From the NCBI GenBank assembly GCA_036365145.1, contig JAEOAD010000005.1:7297001-7361000 (forward strand): a stretch of 64,000 nt of DNA, read 5' to 3'. Position numbers and translations under genes: made by a program. Shown in pieces: positions 47,801 to 51,173 of this stretch. The DNA is from Orientallactaga sibirica (lineage: Eukaryota; Chordata; Mammalia; Rodentia; Dipodidae). The notes below the pieces were generated by a model that was not told where the DNA came from, ran no database searches, and saw nothing but the letters and a program-made list of their open reading frames with translations. How positions within the stretch are numbered: the stretch's first letter is position 1; each line of letters starts with the position of its first letter.

Positions 47801-50115
47801 CCAAGACAAGCGACTCACAACCTCTGCTGAGATGTCTCTGGAATATATGTGATGAGGTTAATGACAATAAAAATTAAGACTATTTTTAAGGTTAAGGATG
47901 TAACTCAGTTGGTCAAGTGCCTGCCAACACACACAAAGGCCAGGGTTTGATCCACAGGACTGAGTAAACGGGCTGTGGTGGCATCTGTCATCCCAGCACT
48001 CAGGAAGTAGAGGCAGGAAGGTCAGATGTTCAAGGTTATACTTGCCTCCATGGTGAATTTTAGGCCATCCTGAGCTATATGAGCCTGTCTTAGAAAAAAA
48101 GAAAAGAGAAAAAAACAAAAAAGATGCTTGCTTGTGAAGTACACCGGCTCATGTTCTAACATTCAGACATAAGAAGTGGTGTAAGCACCGGGCGTTTGCA
48201 AGATAGCCAGAGGCTATTTACAAATAAATGAAATAAAATAAATAAATAAAAATGCTTCAAAAATATAGTTCAAGATCTATTCCAGTGCTTTTAAAATAAA
48301 GTTCCTAGCCTTTGATGGTGAGACTCTTGGGACTTTTTTGGGGGGGGAGGAGAGGAGAGTCAGCAAGAGAGAATGGGCCAGTGGCCTCTCAGCTGCTGTG
48401 AACAAACTCCAGATGCGTGCGCCCCCTTGTGGTCAAGTGCAGCATCACAACCTTGCGTCACTGCGTCTGGCTAAACGTGGGACGTGGAGAATCGAACAGT
48501 GTTCTTAGGCTTAGCAGGCAGGCGCCTTAACCACTAAGCCATCTCTCCAGCCCTAGGGACTTTATTTTTAAAAGTAAATTAGAAGCCAGGCGTGGTGGCG
48601 CACGCCTTTAATCCCAGCACTCGGGAGGCAGAGGTAGGAGGATCACTGAGAGTTCGAGACCACCCTGAGATTACATAGTTAATTGCAGGTCAGCTTGGAC
48701 CAGAGTGAGACCCTACCTTGAAAAACCAAAAAAAAAAAAGTAAATTAGAGCTGGTTGGTTGTATTAGTCCAAACCTGTAATCCCAGCCCTTGGGAAAGTA
48801 AGGCAAAAGTGTTGCCCTGAGTTCCAAGTAAGCCTGGGATGAAGAGTAAGACTTTGTCTCTAAAACCTAAAAATAACAATCAATAAATCAGTAGGGGTTG
48901 GGGAGATGGCTCAGTGATTAAAGGTACTTGCTTGCAAAGCCTGCTGGCCTAGGCTTCAATTTTCCAGTACCCACATGAAGCCCCACCAAGTGGCACATGT
49001 GTCTGGAGTTCTTTGCAGTAGCAAGAGGCCCTGGCCTGTCCATTCCTTTCTCTTCCTCTCTCTCTCCTTTGCAAACAAATAAGTAAATATATTTAAAAAA
49101 ACGTAATTAAATAAATCAGGCTTGATGAAAGTAGATATGTCAAGTCAATAGAACAATTAAGTGAATTAAACATATCCTTTAAATCATTCCCTAAAGATCG
49201 GATAGCAAGTCACTTTTCTGTAGCTAACTCAGAGGCAAATCTTAGGACATCCTACTATTAAAAATTGTTAAAATTGGGGGCTGGAAAGATGGCTCAGTAC
49301 TTAAAGGTGATTGTCTACCAGTCAGGGTTCAATCCGTACGCCACCAGTGGGCACAAAAAGTGGCACCAAGTGTTCATTTGCAGCACTAAGAAGCCCTGGT
49401 GTGTGAATGAATTTTTTTAATTCTTAAATTTTGTTCATTTTTATTTCCTTGTCTTTTCTCAAGGTAGGGTCTCACTCTAGCCCAGGCTTACCTGGAACTC
49501 ACTATGATGTCCCAGGCTGGCCTTGAACTCACAGCGATTATCCTACCTCTGCCACAAGACTGCTGGGATTAAAGGCGTGCACCACCATGCCTGACAAAAT
49601 TGGTTCGTTTTTATCTAGGATAACGTTATCATATTAGACTCGAAAAATAAGAAACCATGTTCCAACATACTGGCATTTTGACTAACATTCTAGAATACAT
49701 TTAAAATTTTAAATTTGCAGTGTTTTCTTGAACAGCCACAAGGACCATCCTTCCTAAGAGAAAGCAAGGAAGTTGGGAGGAGGAGGGAGGGGAACAGACA
49801 TGAGTGATGAGAGAGGGAGACAGAGCCATGCCACCCGCAGCGACCCGGCCATCGCAGCATCAGCTGGCTCCTGTTGCAGGCCGCCTGTGCCCCAGGCCGG
49901 GATGCGGTCACCTGATGCGGATGTTACCTGATGAGGACACACTGGTTGTCGTGACGCTTCCACACGCAGCGGTAGCACTCGTTGGCGATGGCGAAGATGT
50001 GCGGCGGCAGCTCGCCCAGGTGTCGCCGGCTGTACCGCTCCATGGTGACGCGCTCGTACAGGCCAGCGATGGGCTTGTAGGGGTTCACGGAAGCCAGGAT
50101 GGAGCCAATGTAGGT
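9350..50115 (-). CDS. MYO10: MYO10, unconventional myosin-X, motor-domain exons (partial gene)
   Basis: Myosin-X is an actin-based motor that moves to filopodial tips and carries integrins and other cargo through PH, MyTH4 and FERM domains in its tail. Only motor-domain exons are present: 16 exons totalling 1,650 nt and 550 codons, about residues 94-643 in human numbering recalled from memory. Seen directly: GESGAGKT P-loop, NNNSSRFGK switch [10 protein letters not shown] switch II, a basic loop 2 (CGSKHRRP) and FFVRCIKPN. The protein matches human and mouse myosin-X almost residue for residue, including stretches not shared with other myosin classes, so the paralogue call is firm. All splice junctions are GT-AG and phases agree throughout, which argues for a live gene and against a processed copy. 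Introns range from 86 nt to about 10.2 kb. Both ends of the gene fall outside the window. Confidence 0.98.
9540..9803 (+). repeat. tRNA-derived SINE, subfamily with CTCF-like motif
   Basis: Same head as the common SINE but a different body: GATGCAAGGATGCAATGCCA, then CCACGAGGGGGCGCATGC and CACAGCGGCTGAGAGGCTGC, ending in CT repeats. Confidence 0.9.
10043..10180 (-). repeat. Old B1-type SINE
   Basis: GGTCTCATGTAGCCCAGGCT through GTACTGGGATTCTAGGCATG. Confidence 0.82.
10420..10563 (-). repeat. B1-type SINE
   Basis: GGTAGGGTCTCACTCTAGGC through AAGGTGTGCGCCACCACATC. Confidence 0.92.
10578..10716 (-). repeat. Rearranged tRNA-derived SINE with inverted head
   Basis: A forward head fragment (CTAGAGAGACGGCTTAGTGG) runs straight into a reverse body and head ending CACAGAGCCATCTCTCCAGC. 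Confidence 0.75.
10738..10953 (-). repeat. tRNA-derived SINE
   Basis: GTTTATTATTTGGGAGTGAC through ACTGCTAAGCCATCTCTCC, full body. Confidence 0.92.
11275..11425 (-). repeat. B1-type SINE, diverged
   Basis: CAAGGTAGGATCTCACTCTA through GAGCATGTTCCACCATGCC. Confidence 0.85.
11516..11663 (+). repeat. B1-type SINE
   Basis: GAGCTAGGTGTGGTGATGC start, GCCTAGGCTAGAGCAAGAC end and a short AAACAAACAAACAAG linker to the next B1. Confidence 0.88.
11674..11873 (+). repeat. B1-type SINE with A-rich and C-run tail
   Basis: GCCGGGCATGGTGGCGCACA start. The tail holds A runs broken by a run of C near 11850-11862. Confidence 0.92.
11874..12875. other. Unique intronic sequence
   Basis: No exon or repeat recognised. 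The 12264-12569 minus-strand open frame has no recognisable domain. Confidence 0.5.
12876..13080 (+). repeat. tRNA-derived SINE
   Basis: GGGCTGGAGAGATGCCTTAG head, GTTTGCAGTGGCTGGAGG body, AAATAAGTAAATAAAAT tail. Confidence 0.92.
13277..13412 (+). repeat. B1-type SINE
   Basis: TTGGCCTGGTGGCACACGCC through GAGTGAGACCTTACCACC. The 3' end lies 115 bp from the loop 2 exon. Confidence 0.9.
13527..13635 (-). CDS. MYO10: MYO10 exon with loop 2 (actin-binding surface)
   Basis: 109 nt, completing the split arginine after ttcattcag and ending in a gttagt donor. It encodes [20 protein letters not shown] then [16 protein letters not shown]. The basic KCGSKHRRP stretch is the variable loop 2 that contacts actin. 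Confidence 0.97.
13766..14134 (+). mobile_element. Solo LTR, MaLR-like, copy 1
   Basis: 369 bp beginning TGTGGTAGTCTGAGTAGACG and ending GTCTGCTACA, flanked by CCCAC on the left and CCCAT on the right (4 of 5 bases of a target duplication). It is about 85-90% similar by eye to 30451-30795. The AATAAA found in that copy is altered to AGTAAA here. Confidence 0.8.
14462..14584 (+). repeat. Old interspersed repeat, 5' half
   Basis: GTGTGGTGTGCACGCAACC and GTGGAGGCCAGAGGCCAACA, a widespread rodent repeat pattern. It is split by the following SINE and resumes at 14792. A second copy occupies 63690-64000. Confidence 0.55.
14585..14791 (-). repeat. tRNA-derived SINE inserted in an older repeat
   Basis: Reverse copy with a T-rich start. 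The host sequence GTGTCATTCTT appears on both sides (about 14569 and 14796), a perfect 11-bp target-site duplication. Confidence 0.93.
14792..14990 (+). repeat. Old interspersed repeat, 3' half
   Basis: Continues the element from 14462: GTTTCTCGTTGACTCAGAGC, CCTGCCTCCCCAGCACTAG and CAGGTCCCCATGCTTGTGAG. Confidence 0.55.
14991..16823. other. Unique intronic sequence up to the 16824 exon
   Basis: No repeat of note. Two overlapping opposite open frames at 15295-15585 lack domains. A GGCTATAAAGCGAGGAGGGG stretch at about 15406 resembles a TATA box on plus, but nothing else supports a promoter. Confidence 0.45.
16824..16906 (-). CDS. MYO10: MYO10 exon, [16 protein letters not shown] segment
   Basis: 83 nt. 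The acceptor is gaaaccag, with a weak polypyrimidine tract (gtgttgaaaccag). The donor is CAG before gtatgt. It encodes [20 protein letters not shown] then LNLLRES, with the next arginine split. Confidence 0.97.
17085..17300 (-). repeat. tRNA-derived SINE, diverged
   Basis: TTATTTGTTTATTTATTTAA start and CCACTGTGCAATCTTCCTGG end. Confidence 0.78.
17325..17497 (-). repeat. tRNA-derived SINE, diverged and shortened
   Basis: TTTATTTAATTAAGTATTTG through CTAACCACTCCCCAGCCC. Confidence 0.75.
17505..17600 (-). repeat. B1-type SINE fragment
   Basis: TTTTTTGAGACAAGGTTTCA through GATCACGGGTGTGTGTCAGC. Confidence 0.75.
17606..17725 (+). repeat. B1-type SINE, old
   Basis: ATGTGTGGTGTGCATGTCTG through ACATGAGACCCTGTCTAAAA, with a poly-A tail. 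Confidence 0.75.
17740..17950 (+). repeat. tRNA-derived SINE
   Basis: GGCCTGGAGAGATTGCTTAG head, CACAAGGGGGCGCATGCATC body and AATAAATAAAAAATAAAC tail. Confidence 0.92.
18099..18167 (-). CDS. MYO10: MYO10 exon, [12 protein letters not shown] segment
   Basis: 69 nt, 23 codons, phase 0 at both ends. Acceptor tttaattag, donor GGAGAG before gtaatt. It encodes [20 protein letters not shown] and AGE. The histidine in VNHFG replaces the asparagine I recall in human and mouse. Confidence 0.97.
18436..18528 (-). CDS. MYO10: MYO10 exon, [19 protein letters not shown] segment
   Basis: 93 nt, 31 codons, phase 0 at both ends. Acceptor tgtcctgcag, donor GCA before gtacgt. It encodes [20 protein letters not shown] then [11 protein letters not shown], part of the lower 50-kDa domain. 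Confidence 0.97.
18613..18770 (+). repeat. B1-type SINE
   Basis: GAGCCGGGCGTTGTGGCTCA start; tail CTCTACCTCGAAC, then a run of C and A. Confidence 0.92.
18912..19075 (+). repeat. B1-like SINE, old
   Basis: GGTAGCTGGGTATGGTGGCC through ACCCTGTCTCTCAAAAAA, poly-A tail. Confidence 0.75.
19376..19442 (-). CDS. MYO10: MYO10 exon, [20 protein letters not shown] segment
   Basis: 67 nt. It completes the split arginine (AG then A) and runs through [20 protein letters not shown] to EK, with a gtaccg donor. It is conserved with other MyTH4-FERM myosins but closest to myosin-X. Confidence 0.97.
19529..19629 (-). CDS. MYO10: MYO10 exon, relay helix ([17 protein letters not shown])
   Basis: 101 nt. Acceptor cctcttag, donor CAG before gtaagc, splitting an arginine. 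It encodes [20 protein letters not shown] then [12 protein letters not shown], the relay helix and loop. The following intron is only 86 nt, so the two exons are probably recognised as one unit. Confidence 0.98.
19787..19933 (-). CDS. MYO10: MYO10 exon with switch II and relay helix start
   Basis: 147 nt, phase 0 at both ends (ccccccag acceptor, gtaggc donor). It encodes [20 protein letters not shown], then [18 protein letters not shown] and [20 protein letters not shown] is the switch II motif that couples ATP hydrolysis to the power stroke. Confidence 0.98.
20194..20411 (+). repeat. tRNA-derived SINE
   Basis: GGGGCTGGAGAGATGGCTCA head and an extended (CAAA) tail at about 20372-20397. Confidence 0.92.
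20412..20999. other. Unique intronic sequence before the minisatellite
   Basis: No exon or interspersed repeat recognised. Confidence 0.5.
21000..24412. repeat. 3.4 kb minisatellite, about 38-bp unit, beside a MYO10 splice donor
   Basis: About 90 tandem copies of a unit reading GTCACTATTCAAGACCAGCT then GTGATGGTGTGTGAGTGT on plus, with length variation mainly in the GT part (36-42 bp). The array ends at intron base +3 of the donor of the 24415-24533 exon. Outer units are variable and the middle is homogenised in blocks. Each unit carries CAGCTG. Open frames here are repeat artefacts. Confidence 0.98.
24415..24533 (-). CDS. MYO10: MYO10 exon bordering the 3.4 kb minisatellite
   Basis: 119 nt. 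Acceptor cactttcag; donor CAACAG before gtacgc. It encodes [20 protein letters not shown] then [19 protein letters not shown]. From the third base of the downstream intron the sequence is already minisatellite repeat, so the donor context is partly array sequence. Confidence 0.97.
24534..25249. other. Unique intronic sequence
   Basis: No exon, repeat or RNA recognised. A 72-codon minus-strand frame (24856-25074) is not convincing. Confidence 0.5.
25250..25456 (+). repeat. tRNA-derived SINE
   Basis: GGGGCTGGAGAGATGAGTTA head, GTACATGGTGGCACATGCAT body, AAATAAATAAATAAATAA tail. Confidence 0.92.
25520..25660 (-). repeat. B1-like SINE, old
   Basis: GTCTCACTAGGTAGCCCAGG through GGAGATTACAGGCCTGTCC. 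Confidence 0.72.
25904..26075 (+). repeat. tRNA-derived SINE, diverged
   Basis: GGGTCTGGGGAGGTGGCTCA head, CATATAAAGCCAGACTCC body. Confidence 0.75.
26187..26330 (-). repeat. B1-type SINE
   Basis: TTTCAAGGTAGGGTCTTGCT through GTGCGCCCCCACGCCCGGCT. Confidence 0.93.
26583..26668 (+). repeat. ID-like tRNA SINE
   Basis: GGTGTACAGCTCACTGGTAA and GGGTCCAACCCCTAGCACTA resemble an ID element (alanine-tRNA derived). Confidence 0.6.
26789..26918 (-). CDS. MYO10: MYO10 exon, [12 protein letters not shown] segment
   Basis: 130 nt, phase 0 in after ttcttccag, one base out (ACAG before gtaaca). It encodes [40 protein letters not shown] and [12 protein letters not shown] is a conserved upper-50-kDa element of the myosin head. 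Confidence 0.98.
27241..27439 (-). repeat. tRNA-derived SINE, diverged
   Basis: GGGCACACCAGGGCCTCTTA through GTTGAGCAATCTTCCCAGCC. Confidence 0.8.
27661..27832 (-). repeat. B1-type SINE
   Basis: T-rich start, TTGAGGTAGGGTTTCACTCT through CATACCACCATGCCCGG. Confidence 0.92.
27838..27998 (-). repeat. B1-type SINE
   Basis: TTATTATTATTATT start, TCGAGGTAGGGTCTCACTCT through GCGCCACCACGCCCGGCTT. Tandem with the preceding copy. Confidence 0.95.
27999..28986. other. Unique intronic sequence
   Basis: No exon or repeat recognised apart from a short C/CA stretch near 28217. Opposing open frames near 28151-28395 show no domain. Confidence 0.5.
28987..29129 (-). repeat. B1-type SINE
   Basis: TTTGGAGGTAGGGTCTTGTT through GTGCCGCCACGCCTGGCC. 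Confidence 0.93.
29140..29404 (-). repeat. tRNA-derived SINE, subfamily with CTCF-like motif
   Basis: Reverse copy with body GTGCGCCCCCTTGTGGTCAA and GTGCGGCATTGCGCCCTTGC, head GCTAAGCTATCTCTCCAGCC. Confidence 0.93.
29583..29662 (-). repeat. ID-like SINE fragment
   Basis: GTGCTACAGAGCATTGAACC and CATGTTAGGCAAGCTCTCAC resemble a reverse ID element. Confidence 0.5.
29747..29894 (+). repeat. B1-type SINE, shortened
   Basis: GGGGTGTGGTGGTACATGCC start, poly-A and GAAA tail. Confidence 0.85.
30114..30251 (+). repeat. tRNA-SINE head joined to a reverse B1 fragment
   Basis: GGGGCTGGGGGGCTGCTTCA through CACCCAAGTAAAGCC, then CTCTGCCTCCCCAATTGCTG, an inverted B1 end. Confidence 0.7.
30451..30795 (+). 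mobile_element. Solo LTR, MaLR-like, copy 2 with intact 5-bp target duplication
   Basis: 345 bp starting TGTGGTAGTTTGAATAGATG and ending GTCTGCTACA. GGGAC occurs immediately on both sides (30446-30450 and 30796-30800). An AATAAA polyadenylation signal is kept near 30719. No internal retroviral sequence is present. Confidence 0.88.
30906..31120 (+). repeat. tRNA-derived SINE
   Basis: GGTTGGAGAAATGGCTTAGT head, CAAGGGGGTACATGCGTC body, (AAAT) tail. Confidence 0.92.
31306..31462 (-). repeat. B1-type SINE, diverged
   Basis: CTAAGTTAGAGTCTTACTCT through GTGAACCACTGTGTCTGGCT. Confidence 0.8.
31631..31750 (+). repeat. B1-like SINE, old
   Basis: CCCTGGGCATGGTGGTGCAT through CGAGATTCTATCTCAAAA. Confidence 0.78.
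31751..32324. other. Unique AT-rich intronic sequence
   Basis: No exon or repeat recognised. Confidence 0.5.
32325..32532 (-). repeat. tRNA-derived SINE, diverged
   Basis: TTATTTATTTACTTGAGAGA through AGCCAAGCCATCTCTCAAGC. Confidence 0.85.
32533..33865. other. Unique intronic sequence
   Basis: No exon or recognised repeat. An AT-rich stretch at about 33770-33800. A 106-codon plus-strand frame (32941-33261) has no domain and no splice context. Confidence 0.5.
33866..34081 (-). repeat. tRNA-derived SINE
   Basis: ATATTTTTATTTATTTATTA through CACTAAGCAATCTCTCCAGC. Confidence 0.92.
34117..34274 (+). repeat. B1-type SINE
   Basis: GGTGGACATGGTAGTCCACA through GACCCTACCTCGAAAAAC, with an AAAAC tail. 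Confidence 0.92.
34275..34478 (-). repeat. tRNA-derived SINE with expanded purine tail
   Basis: GAGAGAATGGGCAAACCAGG through AAAAGCCATCTCTCCAGCC, preceded by a GGAA-rich stretch. Confidence 0.88.
34479..35466. other. Unique intronic sequence
   Basis: Short CA run near 34556; otherwise nothing recognised. Confidence 0.5.
35467..35628 (-). repeat. B1-type SINE
   Basis: Poly-T start, TTGAGGTAGGGTCTCTCTCA through ACGTGCCACCACGCCTGGCT. Confidence 0.94.
35855..36005 (-). repeat. B1-like SINE with GT run, old
   Basis: A (GT) run, then TTCTACACAGCCAGTGTGAT through GCAAGTGCCACCATATCTGA. Confidence 0.65.
36026..36272 (-). repeat. tRNA-derived SINE
   Basis: TTTATTTATTTATTTGAGAG through CGCTAGGCCAGCTCTCCAGC. 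Confidence 0.92.
36285..36391 (-). repeat. B1-like SINE fragment
   Basis: GCAGCCCATGCTGGCCTTGA through TACAGACAAGTGCACCACGC. Confidence 0.7.
36623..36775 (+). repeat. B1-type SINE
   Basis: AGCCGGGTGTGGTGGTGCAC through GAGACCCTACTTTGAAGAA. Confidence 0.94.
36796..36959 (-). mobile_element. L1-3'-end-like segment joined to a U6 copy
   Basis: Read on minus, about 140 bp follow the U6 terminator (GCAGAGACATTTCCTCTCCC onward) and end in ACTAATAAAAAAAG plus CAAA repeats, a polyadenylated 3' end. The arrangement matches known U6-L1 chimeric retrocopies. I cannot confirm that the segment is L1. Confidence 0.5.
36960..37065 (-). pseudogene. U6 snRNA retrocopy
   Basis: On minus the sequence starts GTGCTCGCTTTGGCAGC, continues with TATACTAAAATTAGAACGAT and ACAGAGAAGATGAGCATGGC, and ends at TATTTTTT, spanning the whole 106-nt U6. 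Several changes from U6 are seen, including a lost base after GCAGCA and G for T in AGATTAGC. The upstream 38 bp run into the 37104 exon and hold no PSE or TATA, so it is not a promoter-driven U6 gene. Confidence 0.92.
37104..37207 (-). CDS. MYO10: MYO10 exon, [15 protein letters not shown] segment
   Basis: 104 nt between a cctcctgtag acceptor and a gtgagt donor. It encodes [14 protein letters not shown], then [20 protein letters not shown], aligned without gaps to human. The P in NPSG and the TQ after the cysteine are lineage differences. A U6-derived retrocopy lies 38 nt past the donor. Confidence 0.96.
37514..37592 (+). repeat. ID-like SINE fragment
   Basis: GAAGTATAGCTCAATGGTAG and CAAGACCCTGGGTTATATTT resemble an ID element. 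Confidence 0.55.
37658..37917 (-). repeat. tRNA-derived SINE, subfamily with CTCF-like motif (mutated)
   Basis: GGGGAGACAGAGAGAGAGGG start and GTGCGCCCCTTTGCGGTCAA body, with a short internal repeat of ACCTGGAGATTGGAACCGCT. The head is at the right end. Confidence 0.92.
37932..38118 (-). repeat. tRNA-derived SINE
   Basis: GAGAATGGGCGTGCCAAGGT through TGCTAGGCCATCTCTTTAGC. Confidence 0.9.
38360..38444 (-). CDS. MYO10: MYO10 exon, [20 protein letters not shown] segment
   Basis: 85 nt, phase 0 in, after an ttcttcacag acceptor, and one base out (AAAG before gtgcgt). It contains the conserved [13 protein letters not shown] motor segment. The tail of the exon reads LESGEK where human has LEHEER as I recall it, a variable surface loop. 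Confidence 0.97.
38544..38557 (-). CDS. MYO10: MYO10 14-nt microexon encoding the end of Y-L-L-E-K
   Basis: Fourteen nt between a cacatgaag acceptor and a consensus gtaagt donor. They supply the last two bases of the split tyrosine plus L, L, E and K. The flanking exons end RIVD-T and start NRVVRQ, so exactly these 14 nt are needed to restore the conserved YLLEKNRVV. Only 99 nt separate it from the next exon. Confidence 0.95.
38808..40515 (+). mobile_element. MaLR-type LTR carrying an expanded internal minisatellite
   Basis: Left part: GTGGACATGGTTTGAGAGG and GGCTAGGTCATGGGAAGGAT. Right part: ATAAAACCTCTCTTCTCTTA, GTCAGGTATTCTGTCATGAT and AGCAACAGAACACAGATTAG. These match the order of segments in MST/MLT1-type MaLR LTRs as I recall them. 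The middle is replaced by a 16-bp tandem array. Confidence 0.65.
39003..40300. repeat. 1.3 kb minisatellite, 16-bp unit
   Basis: About 80 copies of CATGTGACCTCTCCTT with CTTCATG, CTACATG, CTACAAG and CTCATGC variants. A few units are shortened (near 39448 and 39890). No stop interrupts some frames, which gives spurious repetitive peptides on minus. Confidence 0.98.
40516..40725. other. Intron beside the switch I exon
   Basis: Contains a poly-A run at about 40557-40572. Nothing else recognised. Confidence 0.5.
40726..40850 (-). CDS. MYO10: MYO10 exon with switch I
   Basis: 125 nt, from a cttcccag acceptor to a donor that splits the tyrosine of RIVDY after its first base (GATT before gtatcc). 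It contains [20 protein letters not shown], the switch I nucleotide-sensing region with its key asparagine, serine and arginine, then [21 protein letters not shown]. Confidence 0.98.
40851..42317. other. Intron between P-loop and switch I exons
   Basis: No SINE recognised in 1,467 bp, which is notable here. G runs at about 40862-40870 and C runs at about 41959-41969. Antisense open frames (40712-41164, 41870-42312) show no domain. Confidence 0.55.
42318..42452 (-). CDS. MYO10: MYO10 exon with ATP-binding P-loop
   Basis: 135 nt. The acceptor is tcttgcag and the donor is CAG before gtatct. The split serine is completed and followed by [18 protein letters not shown], the phosphate-binding loop and following helix. 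The glycines and the catalytic lysine and threonine are intact. The exon ends within ILES, with the next serine split. Confidence 0.98.
42592..42810 (+). repeat. tRNA-derived SINE
   Basis: GGGGCTGGAGAGATGGCTTA head, (CAAA) tail. First of three in tandem. Confidence 0.93.
42814..42977 (+). repeat. tRNA-derived SINE lacking the first part of its head
   Basis: Begins CCTTCCTTACAAAGCCTGAT and continues through TTTGCAGTGGCTAGAGGC to an AATAAATAAATT tail. Confidence 0.88.
42988..43250 (+). repeat. tRNA-derived SINE, subfamily with CTCF-like motif
   Basis: GGCTGGGGAGATGGCTTAGC head, GCAAGGGCGCAATGCCACAC and CCCACAAGGGGGTGCACG body, poly-A tail. Confidence 0.94.
43759..43886 (+). repeat. B1-type SINE with internal deletion
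   Basis: GCCAGGTGAGGTGGTGCACA start, with GGGCAGAGGTAGGAGTTCGA showing loss of about 15 bp in the middle. Confidence 0.9.
43887..44011 (+). repeat. Purine-rich (GAAA/GGAA) tract
   Basis: About 125 bp of A and G, probably an expanded tail of the preceding B1. Confidence 0.9.
44012..44763. other. Unique intronic sequence
   Basis: No exon or repeat recognised. Open frames on both strands show no domain. Confidence 0.5.
44764..44801. repeat. Alternating (CG)n(CA)n microsatellite
   Basis: CACGCGCGCGCGCGCACACA continuing as CA, 38 bp of strict purine-pyrimidine alternation. Confidence 0.95.
44919..45053 (-). repeat. B1-type SINE
   Basis: TTGAGGTAGGGTCTCGCTCT through GGTGTGCACCACCACCTGTC. Confidence 0.93.
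45054..45727. other. Unique AT-rich intronic sequence
   Basis: Nothing recognised except the CTCF-like site at 45566-45579. Confidence 0.5.
45566..45579 (+). promoter_or_regulatory. CTCF-like motif
   Basis: CCACTAGGGGGCAG on the plus strand matches the CTCF core. It lies in unique intronic sequence between the P-loop exon and the exon upstream of it. Its orientation is divergent from the site at 1589-1603. Confidence 0.45.
45728..45934 (-). repeat. tRNA-derived SINE
   Basis: TTTATTTATTTGAGAGAGAA through CACTAAGCCATCTGTCCAGC. Confidence 0.93.
46324..46490 (+). repeat. B1-type SINE
   Basis: TTTGCCGGGCGTGGTGGCGC through AACCCTACCTTGAAAAACC, (AAT) tail. Confidence 0.95.
46566..46660 (+). repeat. 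B1-like fragment, old
   Basis: AAGCTGGCCACGTGCTTGTA through AAGGCCAGCCTGGACTAAAC. Confidence 0.6.
46661..47885. other. Unique intronic sequence
   Basis: 1.2 kb without recognised repeats or exons. Minus-strand frames at 47370-47606 and 47622-47867 show no domain. Confidence 0.5.
47886..48105 (+). repeat. Composite SINE: ID-like head plus B1-like body
   Basis: GGTTAAGGATGTAACTCAGT and GGGTTTGATCCACAGGACTG (tRNA part), then GGCTGTGGTGGCATCTGTCA to GAGCCTGTCTTAGAAAAA (B1 part). Confidence 0.75.
48120..48252 (+). repeat. tRNA-derived SINE, badly degraded
   Basis: GATGCTTGCTTGTGAAGTAC, AAGAAGTGGTGTAAGCACC and an AATAAATAAATAAAAAT tail. Confidence 0.5.
48336..48555 (-). repeat. tRNA-derived SINE, subfamily with CTCF-like motif
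   Basis: GTGCGCCCCCTTGTGGTCAA body and CACTAAGCCATCTCTCCAGC head. Confidence 0.93.
48582..48740 (+). repeat. B1-type SINE
   Basis: AAGCCAGGCGTGGTGGCGCA through GACCCTACCTTGAAAAACC. Confidence 0.95.
48750..48870 (+). repeat. B1-like SINE, old
   Basis: GCTGGTTGGTTGTATTAGTC through GTAAGACTTTGTCTCTAAAA. Confidence 0.7.
48895..49100 (+). repeat. tRNA-derived SINE
   Basis: GGGTTGGGGAGATGGCTCAG head, CT stretch, AAATAAGTAAATATATTT tail. Confidence 0.9.
49277..49410 (+). repeat. tRNA-derived SINE, shortened
   Basis: GGGGGCTGGAAAGATGGCTC head and GTTCATTTGCAGCACTAAG body. Confidence 0.8.
49455..49596 (-). repeat. B1-type SINE
   Basis: TCTCAAGGTAGGGTCTCACT through GCGTGCACCACCATGCCTGA. Confidence 0.93.
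49928..50115 (-). CDS. MYO10: MYO10 exon, about residues 94-155 (start of motor core)
   Basis: 188 nt, entered in phase 0 after a ttgcttgcag acceptor and left after ATCAG before gtaaca, so the serine ahead of the P-loop is split. It begins [13 protein letters not shown] and includes [20 protein letters not shown], the conserved N-terminal motor segment. It is richer in G+C and CpG than the other exons. It differs from human around the YEPATMEQ segment, here YERVTMER. Confidence 0.97.
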
Positions 50116-51134
50116 CTGCAAGCAAGCACACGGCCAGGCGGGGCGGTGAGCTGCGTTCCCCGGACGCTGCCCCCTCGCCCGTGGGTGACACGGCGCGGCG
50201 CAATGGTGCCCACTGCCCCAGGTCAACCACACCTCTCCATCCTGGATGAGAGAGTGAGGCTGTTTCCTAGAAGGCTTTCTGGGAAGGAAGATGGTGAGAA
50301 GCCAGGGGCCTCCCAATCTCTGTCCTAGGTGACCTCCTTAATGCCAAGGCATCCCCGGCACAAGGTGAGTTCCCAGCCCTGCCCCCGCTGTGGGTATTAT
50401 GAAATGGCACAGGGCCAAGGAGGAAGCAGGAGCCTGGGGAGAGGGAAGAGGAGAGGACTGACTGTGAAATTAGTAGTGTGGGTTTCCAGTGATGAGAAAC
50501 TTCTGGAAGGGGTTAGCAGCTATTGAGGCTCAATGATTCACACCAACAAATCACACTCTTAAAAACAGTAAAAAAAAAAAAAAAAAAGGCAAATTCCATG
50601 TTATGGAAAATGCTAGATCTTTTTGCCAGTCATGACAGCAGCTCACCGGGTGTCACCTAACTGGCCAGGAACTTAGAGTATTGCCTCTCTGGCACAATAT
50701 CCAGGCCAGGAATTTGGTAAAAAGTTCAGACTAGCAAAACAGAAGCTACTGCGTTACCAAAGATTAGCGCCGTGGGACCCCTTCATGGGGACACGCATTC
50801 ACGTAAGGTTCCTGCAATGCAGAGGCACAGGTTCCTTGGATTCTGGGCTCTGATGGGTATGAGGACGCAAATCAAACAGGGAAGCAGCGTCCTTCAAGCA
50901 CACCTCCTACCCTGTGGGCTTCCAGTGTGACTTCATGGTGTCAGGGGCTGGTGTGTGCTACTCCACACTTGCGTGGGCGGAAGCCCTACCCCCCCAGTGC
51001 CTAGAAGTGACAACTAGTTGAAGACAGGGCCTTTAGAGGGTGCCTAACTTAAATGCTGGCTATCGAGGGATTCCTGATCCAATCTGACTGATGTTCTTAT
51101 GAGAAAGGGGTATCTGGACACGAGAAGACACCCA

Positions 51135-51173
<39 letters not shown>

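Noticed and set aside
49804..50328. 174-codon plus-strand open frame
   Set aside because: Antisense shadow of the GC-rich MYO10 exon at 49928-50115.
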